Assembly (NCBI GenBank): GCA_003313425.1
Contig: NHZP01000096.1
Coordinates: 1-64,000, forward strand
DNA from: Pseudopyrenochaeta lycopersici
Lineage: Eukaryota; Ascomycota; Dothideomycetes; Pleosporales; Pseudopyrenochaetaceae
DNA length: 64,000 nucleotides
Direction: 5' to 3'
Below, one piece after another: positions 22,371 to 32,977 of this stretch. The number at the start of each line of letters is the position of its first letter. The first letter of the stretch is position 1. The notes beneath the pieces are model-generated. The model was not told the origin of the DNA and did no database searches. It was given only the letters and a program-made list of their open reading frames with translations. The position numbers were made by a program, and so were the translations under genes.

Positions 22371-25068
22371 ATGGCTTTCCCCAGCATCACCACCACGTTC
22401 GCAGGCCCGGGGAACCAAGGGTTGCAGGTTGGACACAACTCCGGCTCCATCGAGACCCACATCCACGCTCCTGGCAAGTCCCCGCTTCCGCTCTGACCAA
22501 CACTTCGCTAACCACGCTGTGTCGCTACAGAACGACCCGAGACTCCACCACAACCCTCGTGCTTCGTGCCGTTCCGTCGCGACCCAGACTTTGTCGACCG
22601 TGCAACGCTGCTCGACCAGATACGCGAACAATGCTCTGTGCCAGCATCTCGAGTAGCACTGGTGGGCCTCGGCGGTGTGGGGTAAGTTCTGTGGAAGGAC
22701 CCTTAGGTCGATGCTCACAACTCACATCTAACGCGGACACAGGAAGTCGCAGCTGGCAATCGAGCACTGCTACCGCACCGCTGAGCAGTCGCCGGAGACG
22801 TGGGTTTTCTGGGTGCATGCCAGCAACACAGCGCGAGTGGAGCAGAGTTTCCGAGAGATCGCTGAGCAAGTCAAGGTCCGTGGTCGCAAGGATCCGCAAG
22901 CGGACGTGTTCAAGCTAGTCCACGACTGGCTCAGGGACAGAAAGAACGGGCCATGGCTGTTGGTGCTCGACAATGCCGACGATGCTAGTGTTCTCTCTCC
23001 GCCACCAAGCATTAGCCAGAGTGCGCAAGCTAACGGATACATCGATGGCGGCGCCGGTAGCAGCAACGGCCTCCAGCGGCACATCTCAAAGTATCTGCCT
23101 CCAAGCAGCCACGGCTCAGTCCTCGTCACTAGCCGGACAAGGCGCGCGGCGACGCAGATCGTAGAAGACAGCCATGTTATACCAATCGAGCCTATGCACG
23201 ATGCAGCTGCACACAGTCTACTTCACAAGAAGCTAGGAGACAAGGTTGACAGGAGCGACGGCATTGCCGAGCTAGCAGGTGCGCTGGACTACATGCCGCT
23301 CGCTCTCGTGCAGGCTGCAGCATACATACGCGAGCGAGCACCACGATGCTCGGTGCGGCAGTACCTGGAGGAGTACCGGCAGAGCGACAGCAGGAAGACG
23401 AGCCTGCTGAACCAGGAGGCCGGTCATCTTCGCCGCGACGAAACAGCTAGCAACTCGGTCCTTATAACGTGGCAGATATCGTTTGACCACATACGCAGCA
23501 CGCGAAGGTCATCGGCCGATCTGCTATCCCTGATGAGCTTCTTCGATCGGCAGGGGATACAGGAAGCTTTACTTCACACCCCAAGCAGTACGGCGAATCA
23601 CGACGAGTTCGAGAAGGACGTTATTATACTACGCGATTACTCCTTTGTAACCATTACTAAAGACAAGAAGACATTTGAGATGCACAGCCTAATACAGCTA
23701 GCCACACGCACATGGCTAGGGAACCAGGGTCAACTTGACAGGTGGAGGAGGCAGTTTATATTCAACCTTTGCGCAGAGCTGCCTACAGGAGAATACGAGA
23801 ACTGGGAGAAGTGCCAGGCGCTGTTCCCACACGCACGAGTGGCAATAGCACAGCGGCCTACAGATGAAGAGTCGCTGAAGAAGTGGGCTCTGCTGTTGTA
23901 TAAGGCGGCATGGTACGCATGGCGACGAGGGAGAGCAGAGGAGGCAGAGCACATGTCAACAGTTTCGATGGAGGTGAGGTGTGAGGTGCTTGGTGAAGAG
24001 CATATAGACTTGTTGGCTAGCATGGAGATGGTGGCGTTAGTAAGACAGATTGGAGGAAAGTACGAAGAGGCCGAGGCGATGAACCGACAGACGCTGGCGC
24101 GGACGGAGAAGGTGCTTGGGCCTGAGCATCCCTCGACGCTGACGAGCATGAACAACTTGGCCATGGTGCTGCACAGGCAGGGAAAGTACGAAGAGGCCGA
24201 GACGATGAACAGACAGGCGCTGGCGCGGAGGGAGAAGGTGCTTGGGCCTGAGCATCCCGACACGCTGATGAGCATGAGCAATTTGGCCCTGGTGCTGGAC
24301 AGGCAGGGAAAGTACGAAGAGGCCGAGACGATGAACCGACGGACGCTGGCGCGGAGGGAGAAGGTGCTTGGGCCTGAGCATCCCGACACGCTGACGAGCA
24401 TGAACAACTTGGCCATGGTGCTGGACAGCCAGGGAAAGTACGAAGAGGCGGAGGCGATGAACAGGCAGACGGTGGTATTGTCGGAGAAGGTGCTTGGGCC
24501 TGAGCATCCCGACACGCTGACGAGCATGAGCAACTTGGCGGGTGTGCTGGACAGCCAGGGAAAGTACGAAGAGGCGGAGGCGATGAACCGACAGACGGTG
24601 GTATTGTCGGAGAAGGTGCTTGGGCCTGAGCATCCCGACACGCTGACGAGCATGAGCAACTTGGCCCTGGTGCTGGACAGCCAGGGAAAGTACGAAGAGG
24701 CGGAGGCGATGAACAGACGGACGCTGGCGCGGTATGAGAAGGTGCTTGGGCCTGAGCATCCCTCGACGCTGACGAGCATATACTGCCTGGCCCATCTGCT
24801 CGCAAAGCAGCGTTGCTATACAGAGTCTCTTGATCTGTACCAAAGAGCATGCGCTGGGTACGACATTATACTCGGGAAAGATCATCCAACCACGTGTGCA
24901 TGTCGCCAACACTATATCGAAGCTGCAGCATATACGAAAGAAGAACAGCGTATAGATATCCCTAATCGTGCAACACTAGATAGTAGCGTAAATTCACATA
25001 AGAGGGTATCCAAGTTCGCACGTGGGCTCGCGAAAATTGGCACTAGACTAAAGAAGACTTCTTTATAA
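22371..25068 (+). CDS. Right NLR: PP-motif/NB-ARC/TPR receptor (PNT1-like), intact
   Basis: Exons 22371-22473, 22531-22681 and 22743-25068 give 859 aa without a frame break. Intron 1 (22474-22530) starts with GCAAGT, a GC-AG intron; the left paralogue has GTAAGT at that site. Domains: PP amyloid motif at residues 15-23, NB-ARC with Walker A GLGGVGKS (80-87) and Walker B LLVLDNADD (157-165), ASRVALVGLGG and MPLALVQAAAYIRERAP as usual for the family, then a TPR region with six 42-aa units (523-774) between degenerate units. In the known PNT1 type, ligand sensing by the TPRs opens the NB-ARC oligomer and the N-terminal motif seeds amyloid in the partner effector. The partner is most likely the HeLo protein just upstream. 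Its TPR half shows no difference from the left arm in the stretches compared. Confidence 0.9.
22413..22439 (+). other. PP amyloid motif of the right NLR
   Basis: Codons for NQGLQVGHN at residues 15-23, preceded by PG and followed by SGSI. The N-terminal position on an NB-ARC/TPR receptor is the arrangement known for PNT1. Confidence 0.87.
24055..24810 (+). repeat. Six 126-bp TPR-coding units, right arm
   Basis: Units start at 24055, 24181, 24307, 24433, 24559 and 24685, each with GKYEEAE and EKVLGPEHP. Variation is confined to a few positions (S/D before TLTSM, RQT/RRT/RQA, LAR/VVL, HRQ/DRQ/DSQ). Such near-identical units are typical of fungal NLR repeats kept alike by unequal exchange while a few surface positions vary. 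Confidence 0.95.
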
Positions 25069-25720
25069 AAGCAGTAATTAGTGGTAAGCTGTATGTATTA
25101 AAGTATAGGCATTCTAGGCTCCTTTCTATAACGCAGAAGTCTTAAGTGTATGAACAGTAGCCAGCTCCCTGTTCAAAGTAGTATTAGTTAGCGCTAAAAC
25201 GCTACGCTTAGCAGGAGCGGTACGTAGCAGGCTGGCGGCTCGGTGGATCATACGCCGTTGCCCATCACGTGAGCGACCAAGATATGCTCTCAACGAGTCA
25301 GTTGCGATGGTATAGTATTATCGATAAATTACGGCTAGGCCCTTTCTGTACTACGACGAGTAGGCTCTCGCTTAGCGGTCCTGCTCGATGAGACAACAGG
25401 CAGCTGCTATAACGCACCAAGCTGCTTGGATACAATTCTGCGCTCGGTATACATTCTTTAAAGAGTACTTCATGGCTCAGCAAGCTTTTGTACAATTCTG
25501 TCATACTGTAATCTCACCCGAGATCATCCGAGATGGTAGTGTTGTAGGTGCTCGCTGTAGATTGTGGTATTGTATAGTAAGCAAGACAGTCAACGCAATA
25601 AATTCAAGGCGACGGTAGATATTGGGTCAGAAAGATTCTATTCCGAGATTATCTATAGATTCGAATCACTGTCGGGGTGGCTGTGATAGAACATGATTCT
25701 GGTGTTCCGGTACGGCGGGA

Positions 25721-25906
25721 TGTCCGCCACGCAGGGATGCACGTTACTTTAAGAGACAGGAAGCGCAAATCGCAGGGCGATTAGCTGAGAACAGCCTTGA
25801 GGAACGAAGGTAAAGGTAATTGTACCAGGTAATTGTACTAGGTAATTGTAATTGTGTTCATTATTGACGAGCTTAGCTTGGTAGAAAGCATGGTATGTGG
25901 CGGACA
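25721..25906. repeat. Inverted-repeat-bounded 186-bp segment (MITE-like), right copy
   Basis: Mirror of 17424-17609, with TGTCCGCCAC and GTGGCGGACA at its ends. It was duplicated with the arm rather than inserted separately. Confidence 0.45.
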
Positions 25907-26713
25907 CCAGTTTCAATGATCCAATCAGAGTTGTTTTCCTGGACTTATTTAGTCAATGTTTAATACTTTCTTCGTAGGCTGACGAGTTCGATGTGGCCTT
26001 GTCGTTTCCTCCGTAGATTGAATTGGAGATTCGGAGAGAGTAGATCGATTGAAATTAATGGTAGGGGGATGGGTAGGACTTAATGGTGTTGAAGTGTTAT
26101 TATGCTTGTTGTTTATTATTATCGCTGGTTGTTAATTCTTTAGGGAGTTAGGATGTGGTTGTTCGTCGAGAGTACTCGGAGATGACGAGTTTGTATTGGG
26201 AAATGTCGTTTTCGTGCTCTCTATACGTGAGCGCTTTAGCGGTAGTAATATCTCCTCTGTGTATAGAGTGTTATGTGTTTGTGCTTGGATTGCAAATTAG
26301 AATAAGGTAATAGGTAGTTTGCCAGCATGTCTTACATGGTAGTATGGTTGCAATCCTACCATCTATCGAGGGGGTTTCGGGAGTGATTGGTTCGGGGGGC
26401 TGATTAGATTTACGTTTGGCTGGGGACAGAAACTTGGACTGAGGGTCTGAGGAGGACTGCTTAGCTGAAGAGGCTGCTGAGAGTGACATTGACATAGTAC
26501 TTCGACCTAGTCTTTCCAGGAAAGACCAGGAGTCAGGAACGACGATAAAAACGTAATCCTGTGGAAGTTGTGGCGGGTGAAGCATTACATCGTGGTTAAG
26601 AAAACCGATAACTCTGCCTGTGCAGTTGATCGTTGTGTTAGCCTAGAACTGCGTGTTAGGACTATCCGCCATCTTCTTGCAGCGCATCATCCAAGGGTTC
26701 ACATGAATGGGGA

Positions 26714-27269
26714 GATGATGAGCCGCCACGACTGGGGGTTTGGCCAAATAGTCGCGGTTGCGGTATGGGTACCACCATTATTACAGTACGTCTACGATGA
26801 GTTACGAGTTGCTGCTGCTCGACGCGGACGCCGACATCGGGGCACTTGAACACAAGTTTTACTGGTGTAATCATTCTCTCTATTTCATAGAGGGCCGGAG
26901 ATTAACAAGACTATATACACTCTTAATTTGCCACAGAGAAGCCTCGAGCATACCCTAGAATGAAGGAGTGGTGAGATAGCAACTTCTTGAAATACGTACG
27001 CGTCAATGGTTTGCCACCTTAGCATCGTTAAACTGATGGACTCCTCTAATGACGCTAGCAGGGAGGACGGCCGACCCGCACCGGCACACACCTTGTGCGA
27101 GAGGCGTTATTCCAACAGGTGCCGGAGAGGAGAAGGTGGACTTTTGGATTGTTGAAAGAGTAGGATGCTCACCCCGGACATTCTCTTAATCAAACCGCGG
27201 TCGCTCGCTTAGCTACTTCCCGCTGCAAGGCGGTCCGTGCGGACTACCGAACGCCATGCCGGAGCCCCG
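26714..27269. other. No gene recognised; unique sequence right of the palindrome
   Basis: Sequence begins to differ from the left flank exactly at 26714. I see no supported coding frame. Confidence 0.45.
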
Positions 27270-27551
27270 ATGGCGGTGTCAGACTCTGACTACAATCCGT
27301 CAACACCACCACCGGCCCCAGCCAAACGTACCAGGAAGCGTACGGCGAAAGCGCTCGAGACCGAGACCCTGCAACAGCTCCCGACGACAAGAGCAGCGGC
27401 TCAACCTGTGCAGGGAGGGAGCAGAGCCACGGCATTGCAGCTGCCGCAGAATGATGAACCCGAAAGCACGCAGCAACACCGAGCACAATATGATCTGCAG
27501 CCAATTCCCACTGCATGTGTGTCGCTCTCTCCAGGACACATCTTTTCCTGA
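27270..27551 (+). CDS. Short low-complexity hypothetical reading frame
   Basis: Opens at an ATG (MAVSDSDYNPSTPPPAPAKR) and reads about 93 aa rich in Pro, Ala, Thr, Gln and basic residues, ending at 27551. It could be the disordered N-terminus of a nuclear protein, or a chance frame. The AAA+ remnant that follows is in another frame and I find no splice linking them. Confidence 0.25.
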   Translation: MAVSDSDYNPSTPPPAPAKRTRKRTAKALETETLQQLPTTRAAAQPVQGGSRATALQLPQNDEPESTQQHRAQYDLQPIPTACVSLSPGHIFS

Positions 27552-27579
27552 CTTATGGTCAATTGGGTGTCAAGAACAG

Positions 27580-27891
27580 AGCAGATCTTTGGAGATCGTT
27601 CATTTCCTGAGAGAAGGAGAAGCAGAAATTGGGTGAATTCACTGATAAAGACATCGACAACTTCAGTACCTATGAAATAAATGGTCGCGAGGTACGTCTT
27701 CTGGACAAATGATAATGCTCAGCTAACGTAAATAGATCAAGAATGTTGTCATGCTAGCCAACAATCGAGCCAAACAAGAAGAGAAACCTCTATCTCCAGA
27801 CCATATAAAAGCTGCCCTCCAGCGCTTCGTTGGCCTCGAAGAGAAGCTGCTTGGGGATATGCCTAAAGCAGCAAGAAGAATGTACAATTGA
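27580..27891 (+). pseudogene. AAA+ ATPase C-terminal (lid) fragment
   Basis: KLGEFTDKDIDNFSTYEINGRE and, across a 44-bp intron (27692-27735), IKNVVMLANNRAKQEEKPLS, HIKAALQRF and a TGA at 27889 match the lid end of fungal AAA+ ATPases, where N-G-R-E-I-K-N marks sensor 2. An in-frame TGA just upstream (about 27634) and loss of the Walker motifs make this a 3' remnant. Confidence 0.65.
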
Positions 27892-28413
27892 AGGGCACAG
27901 GCCACCTATATGCTTCTATCTTTCAATTTAACATGTACTTGTTGTAAGCCTTAGTGGGTGCACAAAGAAATTGTTTAACTATAGAAGTGCATATCATGTT
28001 GATTGTCTGTTTAAGATGGAGGGTGGCCTGCAGCTATGTTCATGAGAGATTACTAATTCTCGAATCATGTGACCAGTACCGGCTTACACTTGTAACATGA
28101 TATACGGCCGCAAACCCCGCTGGTTCTACGCTACCCTATCTTTCTGTGGTGTGGAGCTAATTACTCTCACTCGACAGAATTGACGACCCTGCATCGTGGA
28201 CGGTATCACCGATGTATTACCGATGTATCAGGTCTGTGATTAAAAAGGAGAGAGAACAGAACCAAAGAACAATCAACACGATCACGAAAACGACAAAAAT
28301 AAAATAAAATAACCTGAACCCCATCAATTCTCATCCATTCTGACCAAAACATTAATTAAATTCTGACAACATTACTCTTTTCTTTGGGCAGAGAACCTGC
28401 TCCTGGTATAGCT
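27892..28413. other. No gene recognised
   Basis: AT-rich intergenic sequence between the AAA+ remnant and the 3' end of the chitin synthase-like gene. Nothing specific is seen. Confidence 0.45.
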
Positions 28414-30568
28414 TCAATCGTCACTGACAGCAATTCGCGTCTTCCCCCATCGAAAATCATCTAAGTGATACAATGAATAGACCTGGATAGCTACACCAAC
28501 TAACGGACCAACAATATTGCACATTAAGGCACCAATGAGGTATTGAATGGCTTCAGTGGGTGACCTGGGAGACATGAAGACAATTGAAAAGTCCCAGATG
28601 TTGCGGTATGTAACAAGGGCGAAGAATACGAAGCTAGTTTGTGCATCAAAATTTTCTCCTGGGATCTTGCGGTAAGCTTCTTGTCAGGGTAGGGAGGGTT
28701 TACGGTACTGGAGTACCCACTGAAAAACCTGGAGAGAAACATGGACAATGTAACACCCCAGTTTATTACCGATGAGGCTGCCGCTATCCTTTCAACATAG
28801 CCAGTCGTTCTGCGGGATGCGAGGAGAATGTCGCTTGTAATTGGTCCCAACGTCCACCGGCGACGTTGGCTGAGGAACACTGAAAAAGATTGTGGCACGG
28901 AGGTGTATGCCCGGGCAGAGAGACATTGACGAGTTTCAACGTTGGCGTTTTCGCGAAGAACCAGACACACATGGTCTCTATCCTCGCTCATCATCGATCG
29001 TATTGTTCGGAAGAGGCCGTCTTTCTCCTTTGGGCAATATCCAAACTGTTGGAGTATTTCGTCTCCACAAGTACTCTCAACGACTCGAAGAAGTTGACAG
29101 CATCCCGGAAGACAAGTGACCTTTCTGCTCGTTAGATCCTGACGAAGACGCCGACGGTGTTGACCAATAGCGTATTCTGCATTCTGATATAGATACATAA
29201 TGGAAAATGGTCTGGAGGTTGTGAAGTCCGCGAGAATGTAGCCACATACTCCAACAACCTGGTCGCCTTCTCTCGCGGTTTGCATGAGGTTGAACGCACA
29301 ATCGGCGTCGAACCGGGTATCCGCGTCCATGCCGATAACATACTCCACGGAAGGAATCGAAGCTTTGACGAAGAAATCGCAAAGTTTTGTGAAGAAGTCA
29401 GGTGTAAGGATGCCCGATGCTGGGTTCGAATCGCGCTGATTGAACTTGTGCAGGAATGACCGAACAAGGATAATTCCATCTCGTTTTCCTCTGTTCTCTT
29501 CTTTGATGATGCAAAAGACAGGAATGCCTCTAAACTCGCCTTGCACAGTCTCGACATCCATCTGGCTACCGTCCCAGGAAGTGTAAGCGTTTCGGGCGCG
29601 TGCGCTGGATGGATGCTCAATGATATCTTCTGTTAGATATTCCGCCGTGGTTTTCGCCATGCCCTTACCCTTGCACCGGCCATCGCAGACGATGATGATA
29701 GCCTTCTTGTGGGCATCGAGATGTTTTTGGTCAGCGAGCGAGTTCAATGAATTTATCAACTCTGCAAATGTTTCATTGTAGCACGGAAGTAGATAGATGA
29801 GATTCTCCAATATTTCCGGGGCTTTCGGTGTGCGCGGGTTTGCTCGCCTGAAAGGGTAGAATATCAGGATTATCGAAATGTCAATAAAGTCTATAAGTGG
29901 TCGAAGAATAGTGATTGGGAGTAGCATCCAGTAGAACTCCGAAAATGATATGGACAGATAGATTATGGCGAGGCTGAGGACTTAAATTAGCTGCCAGTTA
30001 CGCGTATTAAAGTTTGTAAAAGTCTTTCGTACTCACTTTGCCGAGAGAAAGAGAGATAAGAATACATATTTCTCCAGTCTTAAATGTCGCGAATTGACAG
30101 AGGGAAGATGTTCGATGGTCGTGCGCAAGCTTCGAGAAGAAAGAGAAATTGTTCTCTTCCTTAGTTTGCTTGGAAGGTTTGTGTAGCTGTTGGCCATAAG
30201 GCCACCAGTAGTAGTGGGGCTGGATATATTCATTGCTCTTCTTGACCACGAAGTGAAAATTGGGAAAAATTTGAAAGCGGGAAGACCAAAAAGAGTCGAA
30301 GATAAGAGCTGACCTACAAAAACCGGTGTCGCGCAAGCTAAGAAATTGAAAGGGAAAGCTGGAGACCGACTTGTACGCACATTGTATCAATTTGAACAAG
30401 GGTTTTTCCCGCTTTCGAAAAGGAGTAAGAATGATCACCAAACAATGAGAGGAAGGTGTTGACGAATATTAACCCGAGTGCGAAATGAGGCCGAAATGAG
30501 TCAAGCCGAGCTTGAGGCACAGGTTTGCGAAACACAAGTTTTAAGTTCTGCTGACTCAAAGATTCCAC
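28414..30568 (-). CDS. Chitin synthase-like family 2 glycosyltransferase
   Basis: Membrane glycosyltransferase of the fungal Chitin_synth_2 type, expected to polymerise UDP-GlcNAc (or a related sugar) at the plasma membrane. Exons 30381-30568, 30033-30313, 28721-29980 and 28414-28658 join in frame to about 657 aa. Visible motifs: CDGRCKGKG, MDADTRFDAD (about residue 370), TCLPGCC (about 446), SEDRDH (about 487) and QRRRWTLG (about 528), the Q-x-x-R-W signature. Hydrophobic segments flank the catalytic core, and the protein ends HLDDFRWGKTRIAV. The start is uncertain: the first exon has no in-frame ATG before its splice site, and 30568 is a GTG, so a further 5' exon or another start may exist. 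It is divergent from the dehydrogenase gene. A hyaluronan-like product cannot be excluded. Confidence 0.82.
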
Positions 30569-30737
30569 TGCGCCTGCGGCGAAAGAATTATTTAATAGCT
30601 TCTATCTATGTTCACATCTACAGGTACATTGACGGACCCTAAGTACTTCCACATTTACATCCTTACTCCTTAAATCGACTGCACCGTGCCACAAGGTGCT
30701 AAACAAATCAATTCTCACTCTACCTCTACCGCCCAAT
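30569..30737. promoter_or_regulatory. Divergent promoter, chitin synthase-like and dehydrogenase genes
   Basis: Only about 170 bp separate the two divergent coding regions, so they probably share control elements. No named site is recognised. Confidence 0.45.
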
Positions 30738-32060
30738 ATGGTTTTGACGAAAACCCGACATAAAGAATACTCGACACCTGTATCTCCATGCGATTCAAGA
30801 GAGCAAAAGGATAGTCCAACTGTTGCAGTCATTGGAGTTGGCTATGTCGGCGCACATCTTGTTCACATTTTCTCCTCTTCTTTGGACGTAATCGGCTATG
30901 ATATATCGAGTACAAGGATAGAAAAATTGAGATCCGAGAACCGCCAGTCGAATCGCGTTAGATTTTCGAGCCACGTGGAGAATCTGAAAAGCGCGTTTCA
31001 CTTCCTGATTTCGGTGCCGACAACTTTGGGACTAGATGCCAGCGTCGATCTTTCTCATATAAAAAGCGCACTGGAGATCGTAGAGCGGCATGCGCGCCGG
31101 GGTTCGATTGTTGTCATTGAGAGTACTGTTGCCATTGGGACGACTCGAAGGCTCCTTGAACCGCTTGCCAGGTCTCGTGGGATTTTTGCTGGAATGTCTC
31201 CAGAGGTATGAACGTTTAAAGCGTCATTGCTTCAAAGCCCGAATTATGAGAGATTTTCTGACATTTCAATATAGCGAATAGATCCAGGTCGAGTGTCACC
31301 GCCTGCCCGCTCTATCCCGAAAATAGTGTCTGGGCTCGATGATATTGTCCCTGGGTCGCTCGACGCAATCACTGAGCTGTACGAATTGGTGTTTGATACC
31401 GTCATCCCAGTCAGCAAACCGGAGGTAGCAGAAATGGTGAAGATGTACGAAAACTGTCAAAGGACGGTAGCCATCGCGTACGCAAACGAAATGGCAGATG
31501 CGTGCGTTCCGCTCGGCATTGACCCTCTCGAAGTGGCCGAAACCGCTGCCAGCAAGCCTTTCGGATACCTTCCAATATTCCCTTCTCTCGGAATTGGTGG
31601 ACACTGCATACCAGTAAATCCAGTCTACTTCATGTCAACATGCAACCTCCCACTCCTTCAGCATGCACATGAGAAAATGTCCACACGCCCTTCTCGAATT
31701 GCAAGCAACTTACTTACATCCTTAGTGGATAAGAATCACCGACCCAAAGGCACCAGCCACCAACCGCGTCTGCTCGTAGTCGGGCTGGGTTTCAAGGCCG
31801 GCCAGTCTGACCTAGCAAACTCCCCCGGAATACAATTACTGAATTTCATGCGTCACTCTGCCGAGGTGGATCTGATGTTCTGCGACCCCTTGGTAGAACA
31901 AGCAACCATCCCCGAAGTATCAAAGCTGAAAGAGAGCTACTGGCGACCAGAGATTTTAGAAACGTTCAATGCGATTGTTGTGGTAATCAAGCAGCCGGGC
32001 CTCGACTACGGTATTTTGGAGGGGCTGCAAGGCGTCAGAGTAGATGTATGGCAACGATGA
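30738..32060 (+). CDS. UDP-HexNAc/UDP-glucose 6-dehydrogenase family enzyme (WecC/WbpA-like)
   Basis: NAD-dependent nucleotide-sugar dehydrogenase making a UDP-uronic acid by two-step oxidation. Exons 30738-31205 and 31275-32060 give 417 aa. The N-terminal Rossmann motif is VIGVGYVGAH (residues 31-40). The middle domain has YANEMADAC, and the catalytic Cys is C267 in GGHCIPVNP. The C-terminal domain begins LLVVGLGFKAGQSDLANSPG. GGHCIPV is typical of bacterial UDP-N-acetylmannosamine/glucosamine dehydrogenases, whereas UDP-glucose enzymes usually have GGPCFPKD; I therefore favour a HexNAc substrate. The ATG at 30738 is the first in frame. Context suggests it feeds the neighbouring glycosyltransferase. 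A transferred bacterial gene that gained an intron is possible but unproven. Confidence 0.88.
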
Positions 32061-32977
32061 TCAGGTGTCGACTTTTTGTCGCAAGTGGTGCATGTTGTGA
32101 TGGGACAAGCCCCGAGTTGAGATCCTAGATAAGAATGCGTCTGAATCAGAGAGGTTGTTCATGCACGATCTCAAAAGAGCGAATTCGTTGATTCACTATC
32201 TCAATTTGCCCATTAGGCGATTGCGCACGACAAATCTTCGGCAGGCGTTCGAGAATGAAGCTCGGTGCAAGTTCTTTAGCATTAGCGCCGCTTGGAAGTC
32301 TGGTGCGTGATTGCACGTTCGTAGCAGTTCAAAGGAGCTGTTAATTACTTCGCGAACGATCTATTCATTCATTTGTCCGCATATTTCGTAATAGTGCACG
32401 TCTTCTTCTCAGAATCAGGGGCTGGTCAACGGGAGAATTAGCTCTGCTGTGTGGAAGCTCCGCAGCTTCCCCGGCTGCGATGGAAGCTAGAAGGGCCGTA
32501 ATTTCGGATTTGCTCACCTAACTAACATTGGCCCAGACGAGGGTGAGCTCAAGTCGCGAGAATGGTTCGGAAATTGATGTTTGCTCTGGGTACCGTATTT
32601 AGCATCTATCGGCCCGTTTTTCCAATCCAAACGCGTGTCCTGCGTGGTGCATTTTAGATTCGCATCGAAAACAGTCCGATCTGGCTCGGCTACATTCCTG
32701 AAATGATCAAAGCTTGATACAAATCGGGCTAATAGCTTTTATGTTTCGACCTTCGTTCTTGACAATCTTTCCAAATTGGTTCATACTGTTCGATGATAAA
32801 CCGTTGAAGGTCGTGCGTTTTGTGGGCTCGGCTATATAGCAACTGAATGGCTTACGCGGACATTCATTAGTTATTCGTCCAAAGCCATTACACTCTTGGA
32901 GGATTTTACACATCCCTTTACGATCAGACATAAATATTTCCTTCCACTACTGTGGTATCAGACCCAGAGAAAAGACC
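32061..32977. other. No gene recognised
   Basis: Intergenic; it should hold the dehydrogenase terminator and the deacetylase promoter. An upstream signal-peptide exon for the deacetylase could lie here, but I could not find a convincing one. Confidence 0.4.

Larger units (their letters stand above)
24019..26713. repeat. Right arm of the NLR palindrome (2,695 bp)
   Basis: Reverse complement of 16617-19311 with constant coordinate sum 43330. The outer end at 26713 cuts the orphan reading frame that continues beyond the left arm, so the left outer flank looks like the older context and the right arm the copied one. It includes the mirrored 186-bp segment at 25721-25906. Confidence 0.93.

Noticed and set aside
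22168..22918. Overlapping frames on both strands over the first exons of the right NLR
   Set aside because: They read through the two introns in the wrong frame; the spliced model gives PP motif, Walker A and NB-ARC in one frame.
27270..27551. N-terminus of the AAA+ ATPase remnant
   Set aside because: It is in a different frame, has no splice link, and its low-complexity sequence is unlike the start of AAA+ proteins. It is listed only as a weak hypothetical.
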